IMG/VR virus record: IMGVR_UViG_3300043437_000538 | Location: 1 to 25,475 of that record | Reading direction: 5' to 3' (one strand) | Source of the DNA: a virus | Length of the DNA stretch: 25,475 nucleotides | Shown: positions 7,563-15,988 of the stretch, piece by piece | Position numbering within the stretch: position 1 is the first letter of the stretch | Layout of the letters: every line of letters begins with the position of its first letter | Translations under genes and position numbers: made by a program | Notes under the pieces: generated by a model | Told to the model about the DNA's origin: nothing | What the model saw: only the letters and a program-made list of their open reading frames with translations | The model's database searches: none

Positions 7563-9068
7563 TTAAAACACGCCGCCGTCGATGACTACGTTATCAATAG
7601 TGCCGCCGGTAATCGAGACGTTATTCGAGTTTTGAGTGGCAATCGTGCCGAGTCCAAGCGTTGTGCGGGCGTCAGACGCAGTGGCGTCGTCTACAAGGCT
7701 GCGGCCGAACGACGTAAAGGTTGCAAGATCAGCGGCGCCAGAGCCGGTGAAGTACGGCAGCCGGTCAGCCGCCGACGACAAACCAGCCAGCGCGGCTAAC
7801 TCGGTGTCATAAGCCTGCACATCGGTGCCGATGACCAACCCGAGGTTCGTGCGTGCCGCGGAAGCACTTGTCGCGCCCGTACCGCCGTAGGAAACGCCTA
7901 CAGCTGTGCCCTGCCACGTACCGCTGGAAATCGTGCCGACTGTAACAATGCTGTCGTCGCCGCTGTAGGTGCCCGCAGCAACAGCAGCCAGTGTGCTGTT
8001 GTACGCCTGCACGTCTGTGCCAATCGCCAAACCTAGGTTCGTGCGCGCGTCGCTTGCCGTTGTGGCGCCAGTACCGCCGTAGGACACACCCACGGCTGTG
8101 CCCTGCCATGTGCCGCTGGAGATCGTGCCAACGCTTGTCAGCGACGACGCTGTGACGCCGGAACCGAGCGTGTTGCTCGAAAGCACCTGCGTGCCGCCGA
8201 TATAGACACCGTTGACTTCGATGTCGCCCGCCGAGCCGCTAAACACCTCAGACGAGTTCGACGCGTCCGGGATAAACGCGAACCGGCCGGCACTGGCGTC
8301 ATAACCAAAAAAGCCGATCTTGGCCGCGGTGCCATTGTGCCAGCGGAATTCGACGCCGCGGTCTTTGTTATCATTACTCGTCGGAACTGTGTCGCCGCCG
8401 AGCGTAATGATCGGATCATCGAGCGTCGTGACGGAACTGTTGACTGCCGTCGTGGTGCCGTTGACCGTGATGTTGCCGCTGACAGTAAGATTACCACCCA
8501 CCGTTACGTTGGCAGAGCTATCAACCGTGAAGTTGTTGCTGGCCGCGTTCAGGCTCGTTCCGACACTCGCGCTGCCCGTCGTCGTGATCGTAGCCGCAGC
8601 GATGGCGCCGGCGTTGCTATAAATCACAGCCTTGCTATTAACGACTGTGTCGGCCACCGCGCCGTCGAGCAGATTGATCTCGTCGTACGACGCCGTAACG
8701 CCGTCGAGAATGTTCAGCTCAGCAGCAGACGATGTAACTGCTGCGCCGCCGATCTGAAACGTGCCAGCCGCGTTAAGCGTGCCGCTGAACGTGTTCGTGT
8801 AGCTAGCCTCAAATGTGTTGCTAGCCGCAAGCTTGGCGTACTGCGAAAGATTTGAGTTTGACAGCGCGTTGTCAACATAGGTGGTCGTGGCAAACGCGCC
8901 GGAGCCGCCGATCTGGATAATGGTCGAAGCCGAACCGTCACCGGTATCGCCTTTTCCATAGTAAAGAATATTATCAATTTCGTTGTATGCTAACTCGGCA
9001 TTCTTTAAACCCGAGGGGGCGCCAGCAGCACCTGTAATACGACGTTTAATGCGTACCGTATTGGCCAT
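7563..9068 (-). CDS. Tail fibre protein with internal repeats
   Basis: The product has 501 residues. Residues 1-50 (NTVRIKRR, GAPSGLKNAELAYNEIDNIL, YYGKGDTGDG) form an N-terminal module common in phage tail fibres. The middle is rich in short beta-repeat phrases typical of trimeric fibre shafts: two ELNILDG/EINLLDG motifs, VGGNLTVSGNITVNGTT, and a LDDPIITLGG...GVEFRWHNG element. Residues about 310-420 contain two copies of a GTISSGTWQGTAVGVSYGG repeat followed by ARTNLGL.IGTDVQAY. It ends with GTIDNVVIDGG. The start is preceded by a good GAGGTG site. It lacks collagen and LamG parts, so it may be a different fibre from its neighbours. Confidence 0.82.
   Translation of the reverse strand: MANTVRIKRRITGAAGAPSGLKNAELAYNEIDNILYYGKGDTGDGSASTIIQIGGSGAFATTTYVDNALSNSNLSQYAKLAASNTFEASYTNTFSGTLNAAGTFQIGGAAVTSSAAELNILDGVTASYDEINLLDGAVADTVVNSKAVIYSNAGAIAAATITTTGSASVGTSLNAASNNFTVDSSANVTVGGNLTVSGNITVNGTTTAVNSSVTTLDDPIITLGGDTVPTSNDNKDRGVEFRWHNGTAAKIGFFGYDASAGRFAFIPDASNSSEVFSGSAGDIEVNGVYIGGTQVLSSNTLGSGVTASSLTSVGTISSGTWQGTAVGVSYGGTGATTASDARTNLGLAIGTDVQAYNSTLAAVAAGTYSGDDSIVTVGTISSGTWQGTAVGVSYGGTGATSASAARTNLGLVIGTDVQAYDTELAALAGLSSAADRLPYFTGSGAADLATFTSFGRSLVDDATASDARTTLGLGTIATQNSNNVSITGGTIDNVVIDGGVF
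7813..8132 (-). repeat. Two direct repeats of 128 bp within the 501-residue fibre gene
   Basis: Positions 7813-7940 and 8005-8132 are two diverged direct copies, each 128 bases, separated by 64 bases. They encode the GTISSGTWQGTAVGVSYGG-plus-ARTNLGL module twice. Differences are mostly at synonymous third positions (for example CTGCCACGTACCGCTGGAAA against CTGCCATGTGCCGCTGGAGA on the plus strand), indicating an older duplication maintained by protein selection. Confidence 0.8.
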
Positions 9069-9085
9069 GTGAGCACCTCAAAAGT

Positions 9086-9343
9086 TTAAAAATTACCGCC
9101 GTCTAAAACGTACTCAAGCCACGTGGTGAGATCGGCCGACAGCACCCATTCTTGTTTCGTTTCAAGCACCAATACTACCATGCCCGCGCGACGCCGAGCA
9201 ACTGGAATAGCGTTTAAATCGGTCATGTTACTTACTGCCCGATAACCCCCGCTGCCGTATTTATCGATATGGGTGGGGAACTGGTCTTCCTCTGCGCCGG
9301 GAACAATAGGGGCGCCGACATTTGTGCCGCGAATAAATGTCAT
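9086..9343 (-). CDS. Small virion-type protein with HIDKYGSGGYR module
   Basis: The 85-residue product starts at the ATG at 9343, chosen because GAGGTGG lies just upstream and the start overlaps the stop of the large fibre gene (TAATG); an upstream in-frame start would add 38 residues inside that gene. The sequence shows THIDKYGSGGYRAVSNMTDL, then ARRRAGMVVLVLETKQEW and a terminal LTTWLEYVLDGG. I recognise this pattern (a YG.GGYR motif followed by an R..GM.V.V strand) as a module often found in small phage structural proteins and at the N-terminus of phage fibres. Its exact role is unknown. It is translationally coupled to the collagen-like fibre, so it may be its partner. Confidence 0.7.
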   Translation of the reverse strand: MTFIRGTNVGAPIVPGAEEDQFPTHIDKYGSGGYRAVSNMTDLNAIPVARRRAGMVVLVLETKQEWVLSADLTTWLEYVLDGGNF

Positions 9344-12300
9344 TATGCCACCTCTATAGCGATATTTGCGCCGTTTTGCTGATATTCGCTGCGGTAGATG
9401 TGGTACGTTGCCGAGCCGCCGGACGCGTTTACAAAATCTCGTGTCGTCAGCAGCCACGCAGAACTGATAAGGCCATTAAACTTGAAACTGGTCGGAGTTC
9501 CAAACGCTGCCGGCCACGCAAAATAAATATACTGGTTTGCCGGGTTAAACAGCCGCGACTGCGTAAAATTAGTGGCAAACTCAGCCGCTAGCGAAATGAT
9601 ATCCGCGTCTGTGGGCGTGTCTGTTGCTAATACGCCCCAGTACCGTTTGCGGCTGAAAGTTATGTTTGTGGTTGTTGCCCCCACGATCGTGCCTGTGAAT
9701 CCAAGGTATGTCAGCTCGTACGAAAGCGTATACGTTTTTGAACTTGTAATACTAAGCCCCGAAAGCGCGTAGCTGCGCAAGTTTGTCGAAAGCGCACCAA
9801 TATCAGTGAGCGACTGCGCCAATACAGTGCCGTGCGACAAACTCCAATTGAGCGTTACGTCAGTGATAGTTGCGCCCGCCTCAGCTTGTCCGACGTTGTT
9901 TGACAATGTTACGCGCGGCGGTGACGTGGGCGGCTGGCTTGTAGCGTTGTCAAGCAGCGCCCGCACGGCTTCGTCAATGTTTGTATAGTTGAGCGCCGTG
10001 TAGTTAAACACAACCCCCGTAGCGCTAATCGACCCAGAGAAATTTCCACCGCCACCGCCGCCACTTCCAGCCGGGCCAGTCGCGCCGGTGGCTCCAGTAA
10101 CACCTGTAGCGCCCCGTAGGCCTGTCGCGCCAGTCGTGCCAACGCCAGTCGCACCTGCTGGCCCTGCCGGACCAGTGGCGCCAATACCGCCGCCCGAACC
10201 AGAAGAGAAATACGGCAGCGAATTCCACGCGCGAACGCCGTCGCCGATTTTGAACTTGCCTGTGTCGTATTCAAACCCCGGCTCGCCAATGACCAGCAAT
10301 GGATTTGCGGCCGTTAAATTTTCTGCCGTGCCGCGCTTAAACTGAATGACTGTTTTTGTCTGCGCGGCGAATGTTCCGGTCGAGAATGTGCCGCCATTAA
10401 TTGAATCGCCGTCTGCGTAGCCAGCGCCTGTGGCGCCGGTTTGACCGCGCGGGCCTGTTGCGCCTTGCGCTGCTGTAACAGCTACGCCACCGATTAAAAT
10501 AACACTGGGATTATTTGTTCCAACAACAGTCGGCGCCGGGCCAGTCGCGCCACTAATTCCTGTTGCGCCGGTGGCGCCGCGCGGGCCGATATCACCTGTC
10601 TCGCCGGTTAAACCAGTCGCGCCCGATATACCAATTGGGCCAGTTTCTCCGATCGGACCGGCAACACCTGTCGCGCCTGTAACACCAACAACACCAGTGG
10701 CGCCACGACTACCAGTCGCACCCTGCAGACCAGCAAAACCAGTTGCGCCCACAGGTCCGGTCGCACCGCGGACGCCAGTTGCGCCTGTGACGCCGAACCC
10801 CGTAGCGCCGACAGCGCCAGTTGCGCCTGTAATACCAGTAACGCCAGTTTCGCCAGTAGCGCCCGTAGCGCCAACTGCGCCGTCTGCACCCGTAGCACCA
10901 GTTGCACCAGTTGCGCCTTGATCGCCAGTTGCGCCTGTAACGCCAGTAAAACCAGCGGGGCCAGTAGCGCCTGTCGGGCCGGTCAAGCCGGTATTACCGC
11001 GATCACCCGTTAAGCCTGTAGCCCCCTGAACACCTGTTGCGCCACGCGGCCCAACTAAGCCCGTTACACCAGTCGCGCCCGTTGCGCCGGTATCACCATT
11101 AGCGCCATTAGCGCCAGCCACGCCCGTAGCGCCGCGAGGGCCGGTTTCACCAGCAGTACCGGCTACGCCCGTTTCACCAGTAATACCGGTAGCGCCTTGC
11201 GGACCAATAGCGCCAGTAGCGCCGGTAGCGCCTATATCGCCAGTGGCGCCAACGTCGCCGGTTACGCCAGTAGCGCCCTGAATACCCTGCGGGCCGGTTT
11301 CACCTACCGCGCCCGGAGCGCCATCAAGACCGGCTACGCCAGTTGCACCGGTTTCACCATTTACGCCAGTTGCGCCTGTGGCGCCGTCGACGCCAGTCGC
11401 TCCCTGTGGTCCCGTAGTGCCCTGAATGCCTGTTGCGCCTACCGGACCAGATACGCCAGTTGCGCCCCGCGACCCTATGGCGCCAGCCGCGCCTGTAGCT
11501 CCTATAGCGCCAGTGGCGCCTGTAAGACCCGTTACACCCGGAACGCCAGTCGCCCCTACAACGCCAGTAGCGCCATGAGGACCTGTAGCGCCCGTTACGC
11601 CCGCATCACCCGCGACACCGGTTGCGCCAGTAGCGCCGGCGGCTCCAGCGGCGCCTGTTGCGCCACCGACGCCAGTTGCACCTTGCGCGCCTGTGGCGCC
11701 TGTAATACCGGTGGACCCAGTAGCGCCGGCGATGCCGGCCACGCCAGTAGCGCCACGAGGACCCGTAGTACCCTGTACGCCTGTGGAGCCCATCGCGCCG
11801 CGTAAACCAGTGGCTCCATCTGCGCCCGTGGCGCCTACAGCGCCCGTGGCGCCTACAGCGCCAGCGACGCCCGTAGAACCCTGAATACCAGTAGCGCCTG
11901 TGGCGCCCGATGCGCCGACCGCTCCGGCAGGACCTGTCGCGCCTTGAAGTCCGGTTGCGCCGGTGACGCCGCCTTCGGGTTCGCGGTTATTCATAAACCG
12001 CGCGAGAATGTCAGCCGCGAAGTACGCCGGGAACGCACCCGCTAAAGCATCCGGCAGCGGGTGCAGAATAGGCCAGCCGTTTTTGACCTCGAACAGTATC
12101 CCTTCGCCGTCCGGGATTCCGCCGTCACCGCTTGTTGTCTCGTCAAGCAGCGTGTTTTCGCGATTTTCGTCTTCAACTACGCAATTAATTACGTTAACAG
12201 TTTGCGAAGTAATAGCGACAATCTTGAGAACACGACCCTGTCCGGCCGTCGCAATGTAATCACCGACGGCGACATCAAGGCCGGTGTAATAATACGGCGT

Positions 12301-12456
12301 CGGCGTATCGGGCGAGCCGTGTGCCTGCGAAACAACCGCTAGCGTTGTATGCCACTGATACGGGTAGCCCGGCCACGCATCATTTTGCGGCCCATACGCA
12401 TATGGCACGGTCTGTGCCATAGTGAACCGCAGTATTTTTGTCGGTTGAAAGGACAT
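9343..12456 (-). CDS. Very long collagen-like tail fibre
   Basis: The product has 1037 residues. Residues 1-160 form a globular N-terminal domain that probably attaches to the virion ([17 protein letters not shown], then a beta-rich part with [17 protein letters not shown]). Residues 163-641 are about 159 Gly-X-Y triplets, broken by one short Gly-Phe step at 553-554. Residues about 700-750 are the FKRGT/FKIGDG module also in the 284-residue fibre. Residues 752-797 are a second collagen stretch. The C-terminal 240 residues contain [14 protein letters not shown] and [20 protein letters not shown], reminiscent of C-terminal domains in other aquatic phage fibres. No good ribosome binding site was found for either candidate start (ATG at 12456 or 12420). 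It is probably a trimeric triple-helical long fibre. Confidence 0.86.
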   Translation of the reverse strand: MSFQPTKILRFTMAQTVPYAYGPQNDAWPGYPYQWHTTLAVVSQAHGSPDTPTPYYYTGLDVAVGDYIATAGQGRVLKIVAITSQTVNVINCVVEDENRENTLLDETTSGDGGIPDGEGILFEVKNGWPILHPLPDALAGAFPAYFAADILARFMNNREPEGGVTGATGLQGATGPAGAVGASGATGATGIQGSTGVAGAVGATGAVGATGADGATGLRGAMGSTGVQGTTGPRGATGVAGIAGATGSTGITGATGAQGATGVGGATGAAGAAGATGATGVAGDAGVTGATGPHGATGVVGATGVPGVTGLTGATGAIGATGAAGAIGSRGATGVSGPVGATGIQGTTGPQGATGVDGATGATGVNGETGATGVAGLDGAPGAVGETGPQGIQGATGVTGDVGATGDIGATGATGAIGPQGATGITGETGVAGTAGETGPRGATGVAGANGANGDTGATGATGVTGLVGPRGATGVQGATGLTGDRGNTGLTGPTGATGPAGFTGVTGATGDQGATGATGATGADGAVGATGATGETGVTGITGATGAVGATGFGVTGATGVRGATGPVGATGFAGLQGATGSRGATGVVGVTGATGVAGPIGETGPIGISGATGLTGETGDIGPRGATGATGISGATGPAPTVVGTNNPSVILIGGVAVTAAQGATGPRGQTGATGAGYADGDSINGGTFSTGTFAAQTKTVIQFKRGTAENLTAANPLLVIGEPGFEYDTGKFKIGDGVRAWNSLPYFSSGSGGGIGATGPAGPAGATGVGTTGATGLRGATGVTGATGATGPAGSGGGGGGNFSGSISATGVVFNYTALNYTNIDEAVRALLDNATSQPPTSPPRVTLSNNVGQAEAGATITDVTLNWSLSHGTVLAQSLTDIGALSTNLRSYALSGLSITSSKTYTLSYELTYLGFTGTIVGATTTNITFSRKRYWGVLATDTPTDADIISLAAEFATNFTQSRLFNPANQYIYFAWPAAFGTPTSFKFNGLISSAWLLTTRDFVNASGGSATYHIYRSEYQQNGANIAIEVA
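10534..11970 (-). repeat. Collagen-like Gly-X-Y coding repeat (about 159 triplets)
   Basis: Every third codon is glycine over this stretch except at one two-residue step, Gly-Phe. Ala-Thr is by far the commonest X-Y pair. Threonine dominates the Y position, whereas proline at Y is seen only in GVP and GAP. Proline is confined mostly to X (GPR, GPQ, GPT). On the plus strand this appears as degenerate 9-base GC-rich repeats. The composition resembles bacterial and phage collagen-like proteins rather than animal collagen. Confidence 0.9.
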
Positions 12457-12477
12457 AGCACGACTTTACGGCGGTAA

Positions 12478-13164
12478 TTAGAAAAAGCATACGATTCGCG
12501 CGACGCCGCCCGAGTCACACCCGACCACGTTATTAGAGATGCGAATAGTGAATGCCGTAGTTTTTGTGCTACCAGCCAACGTAAGTTCGTTTGAAGATGT
12601 TGGATAGCGCGCCCGCCACGTGGCAGCACTTGCCGTAAAACCCCAATACGTTATGTTATTTAATTCCCTACCGACTGTATGCGTAATCGTGACGTCATTC
12701 GCCGCAATCGTATACGACCAACCGGTTGGTAAATTGTAAACGCTGGTGGGTGAAGCGCCCGTGTAACTTACATTAAAGGCGTATATGGCGTCAGACGCTG
12801 ACGACCCCGGCGGTCCTGCCACGCCGGTAGCGCCTTGCGAGCCAGTGACGCCAGTAGCGCCACGAGGACCTGTAGCGCCCTGAACACCGGTGGCGCCAAG
12901 AGCGCCTGTTGCGCCGGTAACGCCAGAAGCACCCGTGACTCCGGCACCAGTTGGGCCGGTAGAGCCCGCAGGACCGGTTGCGCCTGTTAAACCGTTCGGC
13001 CCGGTGGCGCCGGTATTCGCCGCGTCAGCAATCAGCGAGGCTAACGCGGCCGCGGTCACCCGCTTAGACGTGTACGGGCTTGTTGCTGTGTCAACAATAG
13101 GCAGAAGGTCATTTGCGGAAGGCGTCGTTTTTGCCGGCAATTCAGAGATTTTTTTGTTCGCCAT
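12478..13164 (-). CDS. Short collagen-like fibre protein
   Basis: The product has 228 residues. Residues 1-48 are the [20 protein letters not shown] module, a common N-terminal element of phage fibre proteins that is shared with the gene at 4703-7294. A collagen-like stretch runs from about 51 to 122 (GATGPNG to GVAGPPG) and includes one GPP triplet. A C-terminal domain of about 100 residues follows, with [20 protein letters not shown] and [20 protein letters not shown], ending in a hydrophobic IVCFF. The C-terminal domain is not shared with other genes here and may be the receptor- or partner-binding end. It lies 21 bases upstream of the 1037-residue fibre and is the first gene of the fibre cluster. 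Confidence 0.8.
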   Translation of the reverse strand: MANKKISELPAKTTPSANDLLPIVDTATSPYTSKRVTAAALASLIADAANTGATGPNGLTGATGPAGSTGPTGAGVTGASGVTGATGALGATGVQGATGPRGATGVTGSQGATGVAGPPGSSASDAIYAFNVSYTGASPTSVYNLPTGWSYTIAANDVTITHTVGRELNNITYWGFTASAATWRARYPTSSNELTLAGSTKTTAFTIRISNNVVGCDSGGVARIVCFF

Positions 13165-13178
13165 AGTCCGCGCAGCCC

Positions 13179-13487
13179 CTAGTAATTATTGTCGTCGTCT
13201 TCGTCTTCGTAGTGCCGCTGCTTGTGCCCGGGTTTTTTATTCGCTTTCGGCCCTTCGAGTTCGTCGGCCGCTTTGTTAAGCCACTTAGCCAGTTTCCGGG
13301 CGTCAGCGGGTGTTAACAGTGGCGCCTGCGAGCCATAAACATCAACGACTACGCCTGATTCGGAATGCCCTCCGGCGTCCCAGCTACCAGCCTGAACAAC
13401 CACAGTTGGTGATTCTTTCGGATCCGCGCCCGCAAGAATGTTCTTAAATTCTATTAGATCGGGCGTATTTGCGACAACGGTAGCCAC
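13179..13487 (-). CDS. Small acidic-tailed hypothetical protein
   Basis: A 102-residue protein with a GTG start preceded by AAGGA at 10 bases. The N-terminal part is beta-rich ([24 protein letters not shown]). A helix with the phrase [20 protein letters not shown] follows. The last 25 residues are a basic-then-acidic tail ending EDEDDDNNY. The 'L(T/S)[14 protein letters not shown]' helix is a pattern I associate with small phage and actinobacterial hypotheticals, but no function is known to me. It sits between the accessory cassette and the fibre cluster. Confidence 0.65.
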   Translation of the reverse strand: MATVVANTPDLIEFKNILAGADPKESPTVVVQAGSWDAGGHSESGVVVDVYGSQAPLLTPADARKLAKWLNKAADELEGPKANKKPGHKQRHYEDEDDDNNY

Positions 13488-13493
13488 GCGACG

Positions 13494-13760
13494 TTAATCC
13501 TTTTCTGTATCGTCCACAATTACCGGTGCTAGCGCGCCCCCGCAGCCGCTAACAAAACGCCCGGTGTAGTATTCCTTGGCGTCTTCTTCGGATAAACCGT
13601 CCGCCAGTAGTTTTTCGTACAGTTTTGTTTTGCTGTACACCGCTACCGGGTCCGCATTGCCAACGTACCCGAGTCCAATTAACGCACTGTCCATATTGTC
13701 AAACAAAAAGGCGTCTGGATTCAAATCGCTTAATTGCGCTAAAACGTGATGTGGTGACAT
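13494..13760 (-). CDS. Conserved phage hypothetical protein (ALIGLGYV..AVYSKTK family)
   Basis: An 88-residue protein with a good GGAG site, starting by TAATG overlap with the preceding gene. Key stretches are DNMDSALIGLGYVGNADPVA, VYSKTKLYEKLLADGLSEED and AKEYYTGRFVSG. The architecture (an ALIG.G strand, an A.Y....L...L helix, a (S/T).E.A.EY helix, then GA..P) matches a small uncharacterised family I have seen repeatedly in tailed phages of many hosts. No catalytic motif is evident. Its widespread occurrence argues it is a real gene. Confidence 0.7.
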   Translation of the reverse strand: MSPHHVLAQLSDLNPDAFLFDNMDSALIGLGYVGNADPVAVYSKTKLYEKLLADGLSEEDAKEYYTGRFVSGCGGALAPVIVDDTEKD

Positions 13761-14263
13761 TACGCAACTCCATTCTGGATATCTTCAAGAAACAAAATAG
13801 CCACGTCACTCGCGCGGCGGTAACCCTCTCGCACACCGTTTTGATAGTCTGCGTTGCCCGGCGGCGTATTTTTACCCGTGAAATCAGCTATTGTTGCCAA
13901 CGCTGCAATTGCTTTGTTGCGCAAATTACGGTAATCCGGCGAACTCAAAACAGCAGCATTGTCCGTAGACGCCGCAGCTGCGTTTATTTTTGCGGCCAGT
14001 GGTACCGTCACGCCCAACTGCTTCATCGCGTTTGTAATTTGGAGCAATGCGTCAAAATCAGAAAAAGCCTGCGGCGTATTCGGCACATATTTCTGCGCCA
14101 GTGTGTGTAACGAAATACACAAACTAGTCAGTTCTAACGACTTGCTTCTGCCAGTAGTTAGTACGGTTGATGTAATTGCGGCGCTATTTTTCGCCCCGCA
14201 AACAAACCGCTCGCGCAACAATTGTTGCGGATGCACATGAGTATCCATCACCAATGCCATCAT
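13760..14263 (-). CDS. Hypothetical protein, helical
   Basis: A 167-residue protein beginning MMALVMDTHVHPQQLLRERF. The start overlaps the thymidylate kinase stop (ATGA), with AAGGA just upstream, so the two are probably translationally coupled. The sequence looks mainly alpha-helical with Ala-rich segments (IAALATIADFTG). No membrane segment or known motif was recognised. Function unknown. Confidence 0.6.
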   Translation of the reverse strand: MMALVMDTHVHPQQLLRERFVCGAKNSAAITSTVLTTGRSKSLELTSLCISLHTLAQKYVPNTPQAFSDFDALLQITNAMKQLGVTVPLAAKINAAAASTDNAAVLSSPDYRNLRNKAIAALATIADFTGKNTPPGNADYQNGVREGYRRASDVAILFLEDIQNGVA

Positions 14264-14895
14264 AAATCCTTTAGAAATTGGGCTTTGTTATCAAAATACT
14301 GCTGCCACAAACTATACACATGACCATGTGTTTCTTCTGGCGTCGCTGCGTTTGCCGAGATACAATGCACTTTACAGGCGACATCCGGTACGGTTGCCGC
14401 ATAGCGCGCGTACGCGTCGCACATGCGGGTCTGGTCAGCTAAGCATCTGCGCTCATACCGATCACGTGGTTCGCCGATGCGCGCGCGACTTTCTTCCGGG
14501 CTGATATCTAAAAGAAAGCAGAGATCCGGGGAAACCCGCGACGTTTCCCTGAAAATCTGCAAAATCAAATCCGTAGAGATGCGGTTGATTTCGCCCTGAT
14601 ACACCAGCGTCGACAGCAGCCATCGGTCACAAATAATCGTGACGCCGTCTTTAAGCTGCGCGCTGATATACGCGGCCAATTCCGCACGCGCAGCAGAGAA
14701 TAGCAGCATTTGTGCTGCCGGCGCGATTGGCGCCTCATTGTCGAGCAAAATTTCTCTGATGGCCTTACCGACACGCGTTGTGCCCGGGTCTGCCACAAGC
14801 TCAACAGGGATGTTTTGCGCCTGTAACCGCGCGTACAGCATCCGGGCTTGCGTACTTTTCCCGGCGCCGTCAATCCCCTCAAAACAAATAAACAC
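14260..14895 (-). CDS. tmk: Thymidylate kinase (dTMP kinase)
   Basis: A 211-residue enzyme phosphorylating dTMP to dTDP with ATP, as part of phage dTTP supply. The GTG at 14895 is chosen as start because AAAGGA lies 5 bases upstream; an in-frame TTG five codons earlier lacks this. Residues 5-16 are the P-loop FEGIDGAGKSTQ. Residues 36-50 (DPGTTRVGKAIREIL) fit the family's dTMP-binding segment, with Asp where many members have Glu. Residues 90-91 are the DR pair, followed by ST.VYQG. Residues 142-148 (EPRDRYE) fit the LID region. Length is typical of the bacterial family. It is transcribed with small unknown genes rather than with other nucleotide enzymes. Confidence 0.92.
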   Translation of the reverse strand: MFICFEGIDGAGKSTQARMLYARLQAQNIPVELVADPGTTRVGKAIREILLDNEAPIAPAAQMLLFSAARAELAAYISAQLKDGVTIICDRWLLSTLVYQGEINRISTDLILQIFRETSRVSPDLCFLLDISPEESRARIGEPRDRYERRCLADQTRMCDAYARYAATVPDVACKVHCISANAATPEETHGHVYSLWQQYFDNKAQFLKDL

Positions 14896-14914
14896 TGGAA
14901 TCCTTTCCAAGTTC

Positions 14915-14929
14915 AGCCGCTTAGCGGCC
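14915..14929 (-). other. Short hairpin with a stop codon in its loop
   Basis: On the minus strand GGCCGC-TAA-GCGGCT forms a six-pair stem (one G-U) whose three-base loop is the TAA stop of the gene at 14921-15241. No U-tract follows, so it is not a standard terminator. It lies about 20 bases before the thymidylate kinase start. It could affect mRNA processing or coupling, or may be chance. Confidence 0.35.
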
Positions 14930-15241
14930 AGTAATATGCACGCTGGCAGAATCTCCGAGTACAGGCTTTACAATTTTGGTGCCAGCGTTTCCAGTGATAT
15001 TGACAGCCGGCGCGACAGTTTGGTCACCAACATCCTTGGGCGCTTCAAATAACAATAATTCCTCCCCGTCGGCGAACCGTAACGCCATTCCCGATTGCGC
15101 GAGCCCAAGACCAACGACGCCACGAGACGACAACCACTGCGCCGCGTAACCGCAAAACGACTGAAGTTCGGGCGTTAAGCGCGCTGCATCTTCATGCGCA
15201 TAGTCGTCAAGAATCTTGTTTAGAACTTCGCTTCTTTGCAT
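14921..15241 (-). CDS. Hypothetical protein
   Basis: A 106-residue protein starting MQRSEVLNKILDDYAHEDAA. The ATG at 15241 is preceded by AAAGGTG, whereas an in-frame upstream extension would be highly basic and overlaps the HD gene in another frame. The N-terminal half is helical. The second half is beta-rich (GVVGLGLAQSGMALRFADGE, ELLLFEAP, then AVNITGNAGTKIVK). There are no recognisable motifs. The gene overlaps the end of the HD-domain gene by 35 bases. Confidence 0.6.
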   Translation of the reverse strand: MQRSEVLNKILDDYAHEDAARLTPELQSFCGYAAQWLSSRGVVGLGLAQSGMALRFADGEELLLFEAPKDVGDQTVAPAVNITGNAGTKIVKPVLGDSASVHITGR

Positions 15242-15971
15242 AACGCACCTTTCGCTTTTTAGGTTCCGCCGCTGCTTTTTCTTTTTCTGCTGCCGCAACA
15301 CGTTCCCGAAGCGCCTTTGTATTTTGTGCCACGCATTTGTCAAGCTTTGCTTTTTGCCGGCAGCTTTTTATCGTCTGGCTCACGTCAGATAGCATGTTCC
15401 GCGCTGCATGCACGTACAACCGCAAGACATAGAACCGGCTGGCAGCGTGAATCGCCAGAAGATCGCCGTCTAGCTGCGTGAGCACCTTTTTTGTTTTCGG
15501 AACAGCTGGCATTCCCGCAGAATTCAGCAATTTCAACGCAGCTTTAGCGGTACAAATAATGTCAGCCACAACGACAATTTGCGCGCCAACAGGACTCTGA
15601 CTCAGTCGGCCACGAAACTCCATGTCGCGCTTTGTCTCGACCAGCCTAAAGTCACGGCTAATGTCCGCCACCATCGCAGCAATCTGGACCGTAGTGGTCT
15701 CTGCGATATTTTCGAACGCGCAGGCGCTGACATTGAGTACATCATGCAGCAAAGCTGTCTGCACAATCGCGCTAATGCTGTCTTTGGTATCGTCGGGCAT
15801 AAAATCAGCCCGCACGTCCTGATACAACTTCTGCGCAATTGTCTCTGCCATATACGCTACGGCCACACAATGGTCGACGAGTGTTTCGCCGAATAATGCC
15901 TGCCGTGAGCCGTACTGCTGTTTTGCAAAAGTAAGCGTTCTTTGAACTGGTGTGTCTGCTGCTTTTTTCAT
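15207..15971 (-). CDS. SpoT/MESH1-like HD-domain protein
   Basis: The 254-residue product starts at the ATG at 15971, preceded by GGAGGTG; an upstream frame of 15 residues lacks a site. The HD superfamily metal ligands are His34 (LVDHCVAVAYMAE), His76-Asp77 (ALLHDVLN) and Asp137 (VVVADII). The segment RGRLSQSPVGAQIVVVADII parallels the MESH1/SpoT region before the last Asp, and 60 residues separate the two Asp, as I recall for MESH1. The HDxxED motif of ppGpp hydrolases is altered, with Asn and Val in place of Glu-Asp. The C-terminus (about 200-254) is a basic, Lys/Glu-rich helix. It may act on ppGpp or a related nucleotide, or be a catalytically altered homologue. Confidence 0.7.
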   Translation of the reverse strand: MKKAADTPVQRTLTFAKQQYGSRQALFGETLVDHCVAVAYMAETIAQKLYQDVRADFMPDDTKDSISAIVQTALLHDVLNVSACAFENIAETTTVQIAAMVADISRDFRLVETKRDMEFRGRLSQSPVGAQIVVVADIICTAKAALKLLNSAGMPAVPKTKKVLTQLDGDLLAIHAASRFYVLRLYVHAARNMLSDVSQTIKSCRQKAKLDKCVAQNTKALRERVAAAEKEKAAAEPKKRKVRYAKKRSSKQDS

Positions 15972-15988
15972 GGCACCTCCGTGTGCCG

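Noticed and set aside
10571-10921. Plus-strand Pro/Val/Ala-rich open frame with VAPVAP repeats, and similar ones at 288-695 and 11693-11884
   Set aside because: Reverse complement of the Gly-X-Y codons of the minus-strand collagen-like genes; a shadow with no ribosome binding site.
9343-12456. Animal or host collagen contamination
   Set aside because: Tight phage gene packing, minus-strand operon structure, phage-type N- and C-terminal modules and Thr-rich triplets all fit a phage fibre.
14921-15343. Longer start for the 106-residue hypothetical gene
   Set aside because: The extra 34 residues are Lys/Arg-rich and overlap the HD gene; AAAGGTG just before the ATG at 15241 supports the shorter form.
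15207-15971. Full RelA/SpoT (p)ppGpp synthetase
   Set aside because: Only the HD hydrolase-like part is present; no synthetase domain follows, and the C-terminus is a basic helix.
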